Part shown: piece after piece, positions 7,767 through 17,200 of the stretch
Layout of the letters: every line of letters begins with the position of its first letter
Numbering within the stretch: position 1 is the stretch's first letter
From: Xanthobacteraceae bacterium
GTDB lineage: Bacteria > Pseudomonadota > Alphaproteobacteria > Rhizobiales > Xanthobacteraceae
Reading direction: 5' to 3'
DNA length: 32,631 nt
NCBI GenBank assembly: GCA_019746135.1
Contig: JAIESI010000327.1
Location: 1 to 32,631 of the forward strand
Notes under the pieces: generated by a model
What the model was told of the DNA's origin: nothing
Databases searched by the model: none
What the model saw: only the letters and a program-made list of their open reading frames with translations
Position numbers and translations under genes: made by a program

Positions 7767-8468
7767 TCAGTCGTCGCTGAGCTTGCTCAGCGCGATGACG
7801 CGCTCGCGGACAATGTCAGTACGTCCCTCTGGGCCGCGAATATTTCCCTCGAGGAAATGATCGAAGTCACGATCTGCAAGCAGCGCTTTGCATTCCCCCG
7901 CAATGTAGGAGCGAACGTCCGCATCGGCGGCAGCAACTTCGTCGACCAATTCCGGCCGGCCATCAACGACGAGGAGTATGTCCTCGGCGTCGCGACTGCC
8001 GATAAGATCGCCGCCACCTCTCCCGCGATAGGCCTCTAGCTTCGTTGCGATGAACAAGGGCGCGGTGAGACGCCGGATGGTGATGGCGTCATCCAGCGAC
8101 GTCTCAACGGCCGTTTCGATCCCCTTTGCATACCAGCGATTGCTGAAACCGAGGATGGCCTCGTCATCCGGCATGAAGTCGACCTTGAGTTCGCCAAGCT
8201 TCATCCGACAAACGACATTCTCATCGGATGCCTCGGAGAAGCCTTGCTCGCGAAGCTGCTCCACGAGCTGCGCCCACGCCGCGAATCCGGCGAGGTCCAC
8301 AATCAGGTCGACATCATCTGTGGCTCTGACTCCCTCGAGCGTGACGGTATCCGTTATATAGAGTGCGGTCGTGCAACCGCCGACAAAGACCAATCGAGCC
8401 AGAAGGTCGTCGCCGAGCGCGACAGCAACTGTCGTCAGCATTTCCTTGAGACGGCCTTGGATCGTCAC
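7767..8468 (-). CDS. AbiEii/MNT-like nucleotidyltransferase (putative toxin of a coupled trio)
   Basis: This 233-residue protein has the minimal nucleotidyltransferase signature: FVGGCTTALY (G30, G31) followed by RATDDVDLIVD with the metal-binding pair D52 and D54, then a third acidic segment in LKVDFMP. TAPLFIATKLEAYRGRG, near residue 140, is a block seen in AbiEii-like nucleotidyltransferases. It overlaps the upstream wHTH gene by ATGA (8465-8468) and is followed one base later by the PP2C gene. Nucleotidyltransferase genes paired with a small DNA-binding partner usually act as toxin-antitoxin modules, so a toxin role is likely, but its target (tRNA, protein or nucleotide) cannot be read from the sequence. 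Confidence 0.82.
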   Translation of the reverse strand: MTIQGRLKEMLTTVAVALGDDLLARLVFVGGCTTALYITDTVTLEGVRATDDVDLIVDLAGFAAWAQLVEQLREQGFSEASDENVVCRMKLGELKVDFMPDDEAILGFSNRWYAKGIETAVETSLDDAITIRRLTAPLFIATKLEAYRGRGGGDLIGSRDAEDILLVVDGRPELVDEVAAADADVRSYIAGECKALLADRDFDHFLEGNIRGPEGRTDIVRERVIALSKLSDD

Positions 8469-9019
8469 CCCAACCTCTCCTTAAGCAGATTGGCGGCAAG
8501 GTTCGCCTCGCGCTGATTGCCGAGCCGTATTGCGTCCACGAGTGCTAAATAGGCGTAGAGGCGCTCATCTTTCTCCGCCGCTTCCGGCACGGTCTTGAAC
8601 AGCGGCTCGATGGACTGGCCCATCTCATGGCCACGCGCATACGGCCAGACGTGGATCAGGCTGCCCGCACTGTGGAGGGATCCCTTTAGGACAGGGGCGG
8701 CGAAGGCCGTCGGTGCGCCGCGCTGCATCGCCCCTGGCTTTGCCGGGAAAACAAACTTCAGCCCGTAGGTGATGAAATCGCGCAGGTTTCTTCGGTTGGG
8801 ATTTGGACGCTTCGTGTTGCGGTCCTTGATGGCAATGCCCGATGCAAGACTGCGCTTGATCGAGGCCCCGATTTCCGTTTTGCTAATCCCGAGAGAGGCC
8901 TCGAGCCCCCTCACGGAATATGGGTCCTCGCCGTCCGGATGGGCGTTCTTCCCGGCGGCTTGTTCATGATCCTGCAAGCTCACAAGCTTGAGCAGGACAA
9001 CAATATCCTGACTTTTCAT
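8465..9019 (-). CDS. Winged-helix (MarR-like) protein, putative antitoxin/regulator
   Basis: Starting at ATG 9019 (preceded by an AAGG ribosome site) the protein has 184 residues; the open frame reaches 9070 but the added residues look non-coding. Residues about 35-65 (YSVRGLEASLGISKTEIGAS and what follows) read as a helix-turn-helix. The second half has GLKFVFPAKPGAMQRGAPTA, a conserved patch in small regulators found directly upstream of AbiEii-like nucleotidyltransferase genes. The stop overlaps the next start (ATGA), so translation is coupled. It is probably the autorepressor and antitoxin of the trio with the nucleotidyltransferase and PP2C genes. Confidence 0.72.
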   Translation of the reverse strand: MKSQDIVVLLKLVSLQDHEQAAGKNAHPDGEDPYSVRGLEASLGISKTEIGASIKRSLASGIAIKDRNTKRPNPNRRNLRDFITYGLKFVFPAKPGAMQRGAPTAFAAPVLKGSLHSAGSLIHVWPYARGHEMGQSIEPLFKTVPEAAEKDERLYAYLALVDAIRLGNQREANLAANLLKERLG

Positions 9020-9056
9020 GGCCTTGCCGATCTGTCCTCGGTCCTCGGACGGCGGA

Positions 9057-9086
9057 CAATAAGCCCGCACGCGACTGACTTGTCAA
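9057..9086 (-). promoter_or_regulatory. Predicted promoter of the wHTH-nucleotidyltransferase-PP2C operon
   Basis: On the minus strand a perfect -35 box TTGACA lies at 9086-9081 and a weak -10 box TTATTG at 9062-9057, with an 18-base spacer. This would start transcription about 30 bases upstream of ATG 9019. The -35 hexamer is persuasive and the -10 is not. The rest of the gap, 9087 to 9256, shows no other clear signal. Confidence 0.4.
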
Positions 9087-9149
9087 GATTTTCGAACGCC
9101 TGGTCGACTGACGCGCTTCCACACTGATTTTGGCGGGGGTCGATCGCGC

Positions 9150-9221
9150 ATGCCCAAAAAGCGAATAGCGGCCTTGGGGAAGAAGGTATCGCTCGCCAGA
9201 TTCCGCGAAGCTGCGGCATAA
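9150..9221 (+). CDS. Possible 23-residue leader peptide or gene remnant
   Basis: ATG 9150 opens a 23-codon frame (MPKKRIAALGKKVSLARFRE then AAA and stop) in the gap before the 528-residue gene. The lysine/arginine-rich start resembles the N-terminus of a real protein more than random frame, and no other gene covers it. There is no convincing ribosome site. It could be a remnant, a leader peptide or chance. Confidence 0.2.
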   Translation: MPKKRIAALGKKVSLARFREAAA

Positions 9222-9256
9222 GAAGCCCGTTCATCTCGCTAGCGACGGGGGCGTCA

Positions 9257-10843
9257 ATGAGCGCTATGGCCGCAGTCAATTTTCCCGAATGGACCGAGTA
9301 CCGCAAGAAGAACGGACTTGATCCCCTGGGGATGCAAAATAGCAGCGTCACGCTGTACCAGACGCTGATACCCGGCATCGGCAACGTGACGCTGCGGATG
9401 CGATATTATGGACTCTACGCTTGGCTTAGCCGGGTCTACGCCAAGCGCATTGGCGACACCAATCCGCAAACCTGGCAGCGGATGATCCGCCGTGCCGAGG
9501 CGCTCTATGCGCTGATCGCACAGCGCCGGGGTGACGAGAGCGGCGTTACCGGCAGCGACTGGGCTCAAAAGACACTCGACAATTTGCACGGCCGCACGAT
9601 CGACTTTGCGGAGGCCGCCAAGACCAGGAAGGAAACCCCGGACTATTATTTCGCAGTCGATTGGGGCGCCTATGGGTTGGCATACGCGAGCCAGCTTTTC
9701 CAGATCGGGATCTTTGATCCGTCACGAGAGCACGCTATCGCCCTCCCCAGTGTCGACCTCGGTGAGAAGCTGGCGCTCGCTTTTGACAAGGAACTAGGGG
9801 AGCTGTCCGGTCAGTTCTACGACGCCATCCTGCGCGGCCGAGTCTCCCTTCGCGATCTCGACGCACTTGTACGCCTCGCTCCGTCCGGGATCCGAAACGG
9901 CGGGACTGAGCGCAAGCTCTACGAAGACATTCTCTTCGGCCGTATTGGTCCGCAAGATGAGGCCGCCACCTCCCGGCGTGCAAGCCTGCTGTTGATCCTG
10001 AACATCGCGGAACAAATTCAGCGCGCGCCAACACCGGATGACGTGCGGTGGACCCTCTACGCTGGCAAGGACCAAGAGGGCCGACTATTCACACCCGCCA
10101 CGCAACAACTGCAGGCGCAGACCAAACGCTGGCGCCTCTATCATGCGAATGATCTGTGCCATGTTGCTCTCGAATGCCTGCTGAAATATATTCTGGATAC
10201 ACTGGACGAGTACCCGCGTGGCATCGCCCCATCTTCGTTGATCGCGCGGTGCGTGGATGAGATCACGTCAACGTCGCCCCATCCGCCCCCATCATCTTGG
10301 AACGCATTTGTCGCAAGCTTGCCGCCTGTCGCCAACCCTGGCGATCCGAATATCCAAGACACCGAGTTTGCCCTCGTAAATACAATCATGGCGGCCCGCC
10401 GGCCGATTCACCCCTGCTCAGCGGATGTCGCTCGTAACGCCCTCACGCTTCTCGCCGTACTGCACAGGGCGTTTCGCGCCAATACGCAGGCAATCACCGA
10501 AGAACTGAAGAACCTCGACTTCACGGCATTTCATTCATTGCTGACGGAAGGCCGGTATCTGGAGCAAGTCGGTGATGCGCCGTTTCGGGACGCCGTCGCG
10601 CGAATTATCGAGGAGCGCGTAGTGCGTCGACATCTGTGGGTTGCTCTCCGTAAATTCCAGCGCCAAGGCGACTACACCTTTCTCGTCGAGGCCGATGACG
10701 GGCTCATTCGCCTTCGGGAAAAGGACGGTCCCGTGTTCACGAACCCGCGACTTGGGCCGGCGATCCGGTTTCTTCACGATATTCATCTCTTGGGCGAGAA
10801 CGGTCTTACCCGCCGTGGCGTGGAGGTGCTTCAGGCGTCATGA
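9257..10843 (+). CDS. 528-residue protein of unknown function, coupled to a PLD-like nuclease gene
   Basis: The ATG at 9257 follows GGGGG at 9247-9251. I do not know a biochemical function. The N-terminal block GLDPLGMQNSSVTLYQTLIP, then GIGNVTLRMRYYGLYAWLSRVYAKRIGD, belongs to a widespread family whose genes sit next to phospholipase-D-like or helicase genes; the RYYGLYAW core is reminiscent of DUF6361 proteins, though I cannot confirm that. No transmembrane segment, P-loop or nuclease motif is seen. The final ATGA overlaps the start of the PLD gene (10840-10843), so the two proteins are made together and probably act together. The C-terminal region (RRHLWVALRKFQRQGDYTF) may be a winged-helix-like end. 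Confidence 0.85.
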   Translation: MSAMAAVNFPEWTEYRKKNGLDPLGMQNSSVTLYQTLIPGIGNVTLRMRYYGLYAWLSRVYAKRIGDTNPQTWQRMIRRAEALYALIAQRRGDESGVTGSDWAQKTLDNLHGRTIDFAEAAKTRKETPDYYFAVDWGAYGLAYASQLFQIGIFDPSREHAIALPSVDLGEKLALAFDKELGELSGQFYDAILRGRVSLRDLDALVRLAPSGIRNGGTERKLYEDILFGRIGPQDEAATSRRASLLLILNIAEQIQRAPTPDDVRWTLYAGKDQEGRLFTPATQQLQAQTKRWRLYHANDLCHVALECLLKYILDTLDEYPRGIAPSSLIARCVDEITSTSPHPPPSSWNAFVASLPPVANPGDPNIQDTEFALVNTIMAARRPIHPCSADVARNALTLLAVLHRAFRANTQAITEELKNLDFTAFHSLLTEGRYLEQVGDAPFRDAVARIIEERVVRRHLWVALRKFQRQGDYTFLVEADDGLIRLREKDGPVFTNPRLGPAIRFLHDIHLLGENGLTRRGVEVLQAS

Positions 10844-13338
10844 AACTCTACGAACGCTTTGGAGAGCGCGGCTACCACACCAGCATCATCACCACCTTTG
10901 GCCTCGATTTCGACACCTATGAGAATGTCGTGTTGGCTCGCCTCAAGGGCGCCGGCTGCAACAACAACATCCTGCTGTGCGATGCTGCGCTGCTCACGCA
11001 ATCTCTAGCTGGTTTATCGTCACTCCCGCGCACCGCTGGCCGCCACTATACGGTCAATAGCGCCTATGCGCCGGGCGCCTTCCATCCGAAGCTGGTGGTT
11101 CAATTGGGGAGAAATGGCGGACGGATCATCGTCAGCTCCGCCAACATGACTGCAACCGGCCTTGCGGGAAATCTCGAACTTGCCGAGGAGATTGCCTGTA
11201 GTACGGAAGACAGCGGCGAACAACGGCTCGTCGCGCAAGCCTGGCGCTATGCGTTACGCCACTGTGACAGAACAGGACAGGCTTTGGACGCCCAGATCGC
11301 ATGGGCCGAAAGCCGCGCGCCGTGGTTGCGACGCGCGCTCCCGGCGACGGACAGCGTCTCGCTAAGCGACGGCTCGATTGCTGCTTTGCTCACGACTGGC
11401 GAGTCTGCGGGTATCGGAAAGCGGTTCGCCGCCCTCCTCGGCGATGACAGCGTAAGGCGCCTTGTTGTTGTCAGCCCCTATTGGGATCCAAATCTTCGCG
11501 CGCTCAGCACTATCGCGAAGGCACTTTCGGCCTCGAATGTCGATTTGCTTATCGACGCAGACGCACGCCTTTTTCCGGTGTCCGCGCTGAAAAAGGTGAA
11601 AGGGGCGCGGCTATTCGACCGCGATAGCTTTCGCAAAGGCCGCTTTCTCCACGCGAAGATCCTCATCGCACAAACGCGCAAGGCCGATCACATCCTCTAT
11701 GGCAGCGCAAACTGCACTCTCGCGGCCCTCGGTGCGAAGGGCTTCGCCGGCAGCAATGAGGAGGTCTCGATGTATCGACGGCTTCCTCCGGGCGCGATAC
11801 TTGACCGTCTCGAGCTGAAGGAGCTCCTCAATCCGAACCGCGAGGTTGATCCCGACGATCTCGACGAAGTGGATGACGCGAATTCCGTCGACCTCGATTT
11901 CTGGCGTGGCCGCGCCATCGGTCGTTTCGAATGCAACTACGGCACGTTGACGTGGACGCCACCCCCAGGACTCGACCCTGACGCCGTATCGATCACCCTG
12001 CTCGATACCGATCAGAAGGAACTCGGCTGCCGTCTCGGTCCGGCCGAGGTTCGAGGTGACGTGCGGCGGTATGAGGTTCTCGGCGCCGTTCAACGCCCGG
12101 CTTTTGCGGCTTTGCTATTCTCCGATGGAACACGATCGGCGCCGGCAATCGTGACGCTTGTCGATAGAATTCAGGAAGAGGCAAGAGAGGCGCGTTCCAA
12201 GCAAACTGAAGAGGCGGTCTCGCAGCTCAACGAAGAGACTGACGAGAGCCTATTGCTGCTCGACATTCTCGATACAATCGAGTCGGCGGAGCGCCTGCTG
12301 CAGACCGTGGAGGAGCGTCCATCCGTTAGGCTGGCGCGCAAGACGAGTAGAGAGCCCAGCAATGCGCCGGGTCGCTTTAGGACGATGACCTATGAGGAAT
12401 TCATTGCAGGACGCAGGGCGCGGACCGACGGCGCGTCAATTGGGAGGAGTAGTCTCAGCGCCAGCGAGGCTTCACTGGTGCGGAGCTTTCTCAATAGAAT
12501 TATCGGTGTCGGGATCGACGACGCCGCACCTGGAATCGACACGGAGCGAGATCTCGATAAGGCCTTCGACCTTGGTGATGAGGCGGTCAATGCAGAGGAT
12601 GCGACGACTCGCGGCGATAGCTTTGAACCGGGAGCGGGTGACTTGTCTTCGGATGACGAACAACGAGAAGCGCTGCGCAAAAAGGCAGCGCAGAGAAAGT
12701 CGACGCGCGAGCACATCGCCGCCGCTGTTGCCGCATTCAGCAAGCGGATCTCTCAGCGGAAAAAAGACGGCGCGCTCACAACCTTCGACGTCCTTCGCCT
12801 CCGCGCATTGCTGATGATCGTGGCCGCGGCTGGCTGGAACGGCAGTGATGCCACCGGCGCCGCGCATCCTGCGAGAACATCGTTGCAGGTTTTGGCCGTA
12901 GAAGGTGGCGGAGATAGTTGGCCCTGGCTTATGGGACGCATCCTGTTTTGCTTTTTCGGAAGTCCAGATCCTGCCATACGGCACTTGAATCTCGACGCGC
13001 TGCATGACCAATTCACCGATGACATTCTGGAATGCTGGGCGACGTGTTGTTGGTGCCTCCACGCCTGCCTTAGCGCACCATGCTCGAAGAATGAGCGAGC
13101 CGCCCTCGCCAAGCGCATCCTGCCACTAGGCGAGAAGACCTATCGGTTGACGGGCATGAATGAGGCCGAATTGAATGACGAGGGTTTCGTATTGCTGATG
13201 ACGCGACTGAGCGAGCGTTTTCGCATCCGCTTGGGACTTGATGCGAAGACGCTAGCAGAAGGCCATCAGTCGATGCTGCGCGCCATCTTTAATCGAGTGA
13301 CGGCAAGCGTTCATGGCGCGCCGACCTCCGCCCAATAA
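10840..13338 (+). CDS. Phospholipase-D-superfamily protein with two HKD-type motifs
   Basis: In this 832-residue protein the first catalytic half-site reads AFHPKLVVQL (H82, K84) followed by IIVSSANMTATGL (N102), and the second FLHAKILIAQ (H271, K273) followed by LYGSANCTLAALG (N291). This two-HKD layout makes a complete PLD active site, which in bacteria usually serves phosphodiester hydrolysis, often DNA cleavage. After about residue 350 the protein is acidic and probably helical, with a long charged segment (about 440-640) and a C-terminal helical domain. It overlaps the upstream gene by ATGA. Its 3' end overlaps the convergent HEPN-like gene by 28 bases. No helicase motifs are present, so it is not a helicase-PLD fusion. 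Confidence 0.85.
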   Translation: MKLYERFGERGYHTSIITTFGLDFDTYENVVLARLKGAGCNNNILLCDAALLTQSLAGLSSLPRTAGRHYTVNSAYAPGAFHPKLVVQLGRNGGRIIVSSANMTATGLAGNLELAEEIACSTEDSGEQRLVAQAWRYALRHCDRTGQALDAQIAWAESRAPWLRRALPATDSVSLSDGSIAALLTTGESAGIGKRFAALLGDDSVRRLVVVSPYWDPNLRALSTIAKALSASNVDLLIDADARLFPVSALKKVKGARLFDRDSFRKGRFLHAKILIAQTRKADHILYGSANCTLAALGAKGFAGSNEEVSMYRRLPPGAILDRLELKELLNPNREVDPDDLDEVDDANSVDLDFWRGRAIGRFECNYGTLTWTPPPGLDPDAVSITLLDTDQKELGCRLGPAEVRGDVRRYEVLGAVQRPAFAALLFSDGTRSAPAIVTLVDRIQEEAREARSKQTEEAVSQLNEETDESLLLLDILDTIESAERLLQTVEERPSVRLARKTSREPSNAPGRFRTMTYEEFIAGRRARTDGASIGRSSLSASEASLVRSFLNRIIGVGIDDAAPGIDTERDLDKAFDLGDEAVNAEDATTRGDSFEPGAGDLSSDDEQREALRKKAAQRKSTREHIAAAVAAFSKRISQRKKDGALTTFDVLRLRALLMIVAAAGWNGSDATGAAHPARTSLQVLAVEGGGDSWPWLMGRILFCFFGSPDPAIRHLNLDALHDQFTDDILECWATCCWCLHACLSAPCSKNERAALAKRILPLGEKTYRLTGMNEAELNDEGFVLLMTRLSERFRIRLGLDAKTLAEGHQSMLRAIFNRVTASVHGAPTSAQ

Positions 13339-14195
13339 AGGCGATCCTGCTCGGCCTTCAATTCTTCGAGTGACACTGGGATCGGATCGAGCTCGACATT
13401 GTACATTGGCAATGGCCAATGCCGATACAATGCGTTGACGTGGTCCTGCGTGGCGGAAGCATTCGGCAGCCCTTCGGCAATCAGCCGATCCAGTAGCTCT
13501 TTCGTCAGACACTCCGCATCCCGCAACGTCTCCATCTTCTGGAACTCCAGCTGCCCCCAAACCTCAGACGTGGCTTTCAGCCCCGCGAGCGAAAAGATTC
13601 CGCAGGCGGCCATCGCGTCGACAACCTGCACCACGGCGGGCATGTGCGCTGGGAAGCCGCTTGGGTGGACGACGGGCGCGTTCCAGATCGGGGTTCCATC
13701 CTCGTACGCTTCCACATCGGCGTAGAGCTTGCTCTCCCGCCGATAGAGGGTGTCATTCGGAACGACGTACTCGCCCATGGGCCCCTCAAGATAGTGAGCC
13801 TTGCGCAAGGGCTCGACCGCTTTTCGCAACTCCGCCACGTCCGTGAACCACCATTCCGTTAGTTGGGCGTAAATCAGCCGATTGAGATGTCCATAGAACC
13901 GGTTCAGCAACTTGTTCAGCTTGCCGGCGACCTGTTTCTCCGGGCAGCGAGCAATATCGAGAAGAATGAGAGCCTTTGCCGCCTCCTCCTTCGCGAACCC
14001 GGCGAGCACCTCGGCCTCCCGCGGCCTATCTCGCAGCTCCGCGGAGGCCGACCAGAATCCCATCGCGCTGGCGTGGATGATCGGAAGCCCCTCCGCGAGG
14101 AACGCTAGCCGATCGGTCGCCGCCATCTGGCAAATGCGGCTAGCCTGTCTCTGTCCAATCTGCAGCTTCTTCGTCATCGCCCCGACCGACATCAT
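13311..14195 (-). CDS. AbiV/HEPN-like protein
   Basis: This protein is about 294 residues from the tandem ATG at 14195/14192; ATG 14177 is equally possible, with GGGG just upstream. Near the N-terminus LPIIHASAMGFWSASAELRD, then VLAGFAKEEAAKALILLDIA, gives the helical pattern of AbiV-like abortive-infection proteins (a helix of small residues, then an EE.AKA.IL.. helix), a HEPN-related fold. HEPN proteins are often RNases, but the expected R-x(4-6)-H motif is only approximate here (NRFYGH, three residues between R and H), so RNase activity is uncertain. The gene is the last of the YhaO-YhaN operon, 44 bases after the ATPase stop. Its 3' end overlaps the PLD gene. The C-terminal half (about residues 150-294) is unrecognised. 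Confidence 0.68.
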   Translation of the reverse strand: MMSVGAMTKKLQIGQRQASRICQMAATDRLAFLAEGLPIIHASAMGFWSASAELRDRPREAEVLAGFAKEEAAKALILLDIARCPEKQVAGKLNKLLNRFYGHLNRLIYAQLTEWWFTDVAELRKAVEPLRKAHYLEGPMGEYVVPNDTLYRRESKLYADVEAYEDGTPIWNAPVVHPSGFPAHMPAVVQVVDAMAACGIFSLAGLKATSEVWGQLEFQKMETLRDAECLTKELLDRLIAEGLPNASATQDHVNALYRHWPLPMYNVELDPIPVSLEELKAEQDRLYWAEVGAP

Positions 14196-14239
14196 AGTCG
14201 AAAAACAATCCCGGACGCCTCCGCCAGTTGCGACAGCCC

Positions 14240-17200
14240 TCAAGCAAACTCGCGTTTCATCACTTCGTCTTCGAGCCGATGCAATCGCGCCCCCGGGCAC
14301 ACACGTTGGACGATCTCGCACAAATGCTGATGATGGGTGAGATAGATGACCTGGCCAACTTGCGACATCTCCGAAAATAGGCGGAACGCCTCCTCCGCGC
14401 GGAAATCATCGAACGTCTCCATGATGTCGTCTGCGACGAAGGGGACGGAGCTGCGAGCCCGCACGAACTCGTAATAGCCCGCGACGCGCAGCGCAAGATA
14501 GAGCTGGAAGCGGGTACCCTTGGAGAGCTTGTCGGCGGCTTTTGAGCCTCCCTCGGCCGAGACCGCGATCAATGTATCGCCATCCCTGCCAGGCTGGGCG
14601 ACGAGGCCAGTATAGGCGCCGCGGCTGATGGTGCGGAACGCCTCCGACGCGCGCGTCATCATGGAGCTACGATGGCGTTCGCGATAAGTGGCGAGCGCCT
14701 GCTGGGTGGCTGCGATGCCCGCTCGAAGCTGCAGATAGCGCATCGCGCCATCCTCGATCTCAAGCAGCGTCGTCCGTCGGCGCTCCTCGATGATGGCGAC
14801 TCTCGCATCGCCGCCGATCGCCTCTACACGATCTTCGGCCGCCGACTTCGCCGCGAACAGCTCGTGACACCGCTTGTCCTGATCGTCCGCGCGTGCCGTC
14901 AACTCGGCAAGTTCGGTCTCCAGAGCAGGTCCGTCCGCTGCATCGAGCGCCGCTTGCGCGCCCTGAAGATCCGTCGCGCGGAGTGTCTCGACAATATCCT
15001 GCTCCGCCTGCCGTGCCTGTTCGACGAGATCGGCGCGGCGAGCGATATCGGACAGCTTTTGCGCCACCTCATCCAGAGAGGTGACCTGGAAGAATGCTGT
15101 CATCCGATCCGTCTGTTCATCATGAACCGCGGTCGCCTCGGCGAGCTCGCGCTGCCGCGCCCTCGCGTCTTCAAGCCGCTTCGTCAGATTCAGATGACGC
15201 TGGCGGGCCGCAGCCGCGTTTCGTACCGTCTCGCCGATACGTTGGGCCAGCTCGAGAGCTGGGTCGGCACTATCGTCAATTTTCAGAAGCGTCGTCAGAG
15301 CGGTGACTTCTTCACCGAACGCTAGCTGGTCTCTCTCCATCTTCTCGATGCGGTCGATCAGCGCTGCCCGCTTCTCGATCGTCGGCGAGAGTTCGATGAT
15401 CGCAGAGAGAACTTCGCGGACCGCACCGATCGCCGGCGCTTCCCCTACTTCGCCAAGCCAGCATCCGCGGCATGTCGTGGACCAGGTCTCCTCCCAAGTC
15501 CGATCGTCCGATCCTGCCTGCTCCGCCGCCCGCTCACGCGACGTGACCTCACGCCGGCGTTCGTCCACTTCGCCGCGCAGACGGCGCAGTTCGGCTTCCC
15601 GATCAAGTGTCGTTTGAGCGCTGGCAAGCATAGCGTCGAAGCTTGCATCGGATGCGGGCGGCAGCCCGGCCGCGGTTATCGCAGCCGCCAGCCGCTTGGC
15701 AGCAGTTGTGCCGTCGGCGTCAGCGTTGCGTATATCCCGTTCCGCGGTCCGTACTGTGGCGCTCGCCTCGAGCACCTTATCGCGGCGGCTGATCCACGCA
15801 TCGATATCCGGCAGCGATGGCGGTTTTGCAAAATGCGAGGCGATCGGCTGCACCGCCGCCGCAATCTCGACGTCGATCGCCGCCAAGGCCGTGGCGGCGC
15901 GCTCGCTGAGCTCGACAGCACGGTCATGGTCCGCTCGTGCGAGGGCAAGCGCCTGTCCGCTCTGATGCAGCTTCGCCAACTCGGATATGTGTGAGAAACG
16001 ACTCGCGTTGATGATGTCGTCCTGACGCAGCGCCGCCTCGAAGGCATCGGCAGAGTCAGCGTCCAGCAGGCGCCGATGTGCCGACCAGGTTTGCTCACGC
16101 CGCGACCGTATGTCGGCAGCTTCGTGATCGGAAACGATGCCGGTCGTAGAAGCGAAGCTCGCCTCTTCAGCTTCACAGTGCCGGACCAGCGTCGTGAGCC
16201 GTTCGACCTCGGCCTGGTGACGCAGTACTGCGACCTCCGCCTCGCCTCGCGCTGCCTTCCAACGCTGCAAGGCCTCGGCACTGGGACATTGCATGGCGGC
16301 AAGCTCATCGACGGTGCCATGCCGTGGTCCCAGAGTGGCAAGTCGGTCAGTCAGCAGATCGAGCGCGGCCTCGCGGGCACGCTCTGCAAGCCGACGCCGA
16401 ATATGGTGGTCGGCGGAGCGTATCGCCTCGACCACGACGGCCAGCTCGGCCAAAGCGCGATCACGTTCGGCACGGAGCTGAGGATCCGCCTCGCCCTCCG
16501 GCAGCCTCGATGTCGCCTCATCGAGGCGCTGACGCGCTTCGGCCAATTCTCGCGCGGCGTTGCGCGTCGCGCCTTCGATGCCCGAGCGAGATTCGATCAG
16601 ATCGCGCAAACGGCCGATGGTCGCCGCTGGCAGCACGAGACGTTTGGGATCAGGTTCATCGGATCGCTCGATCCGCTGCAGGATCCCGGAGATCGCGAGA
16701 TCGAGCTGACGCAATTGCAAACGCCGCTCGGGAATATCCTTGTCGGCAGTCACGTGGCGCGCACGCGAATCGGCTAGTCGCTCAACGCGCTCCTCGAGAC
16801 GCAATGCGGCCTCGTCAACGACGACCTCGGCCAGCTCGACCGCGAGCTGATCGATCTGCTCAGCGATCGCTCTGGTTTTGACGCCGAGCTCGATCTCTTG
16901 CTTTCGAAGCTGGGGCAGTTCCCCGGCCCATGCCGGCGGGTCCGCGGGGACATCAGCCAGCGGCGCAAGGCGCTCGTGGATGCCACGCAAGGCGGAGAGA
17001 CGCGGCAACGCCGTAAGATAGCGCTGGATTTCATCACTGCGTCGATGGATACGCCCGCGTTCCTCGACCGCCTCATCATATTGCACGGACGCCCGGTCGC
17101 GCGTGTCGATGAGCCGGGCGTGATCGGATGCGAGAGTGTCGAATTGCTCGCGCTCCGCCTTGAGTTCTGCCAGCCGCGCTTTCAGATCAGCGAGCGCTCC

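Noticed and set aside
9257..13338. DISARM-like or helicase-PLD defence system
   Set aside because: No helicase motifs, methyltransferase or DUF1998 partner is present; only the PLD motif is shared.
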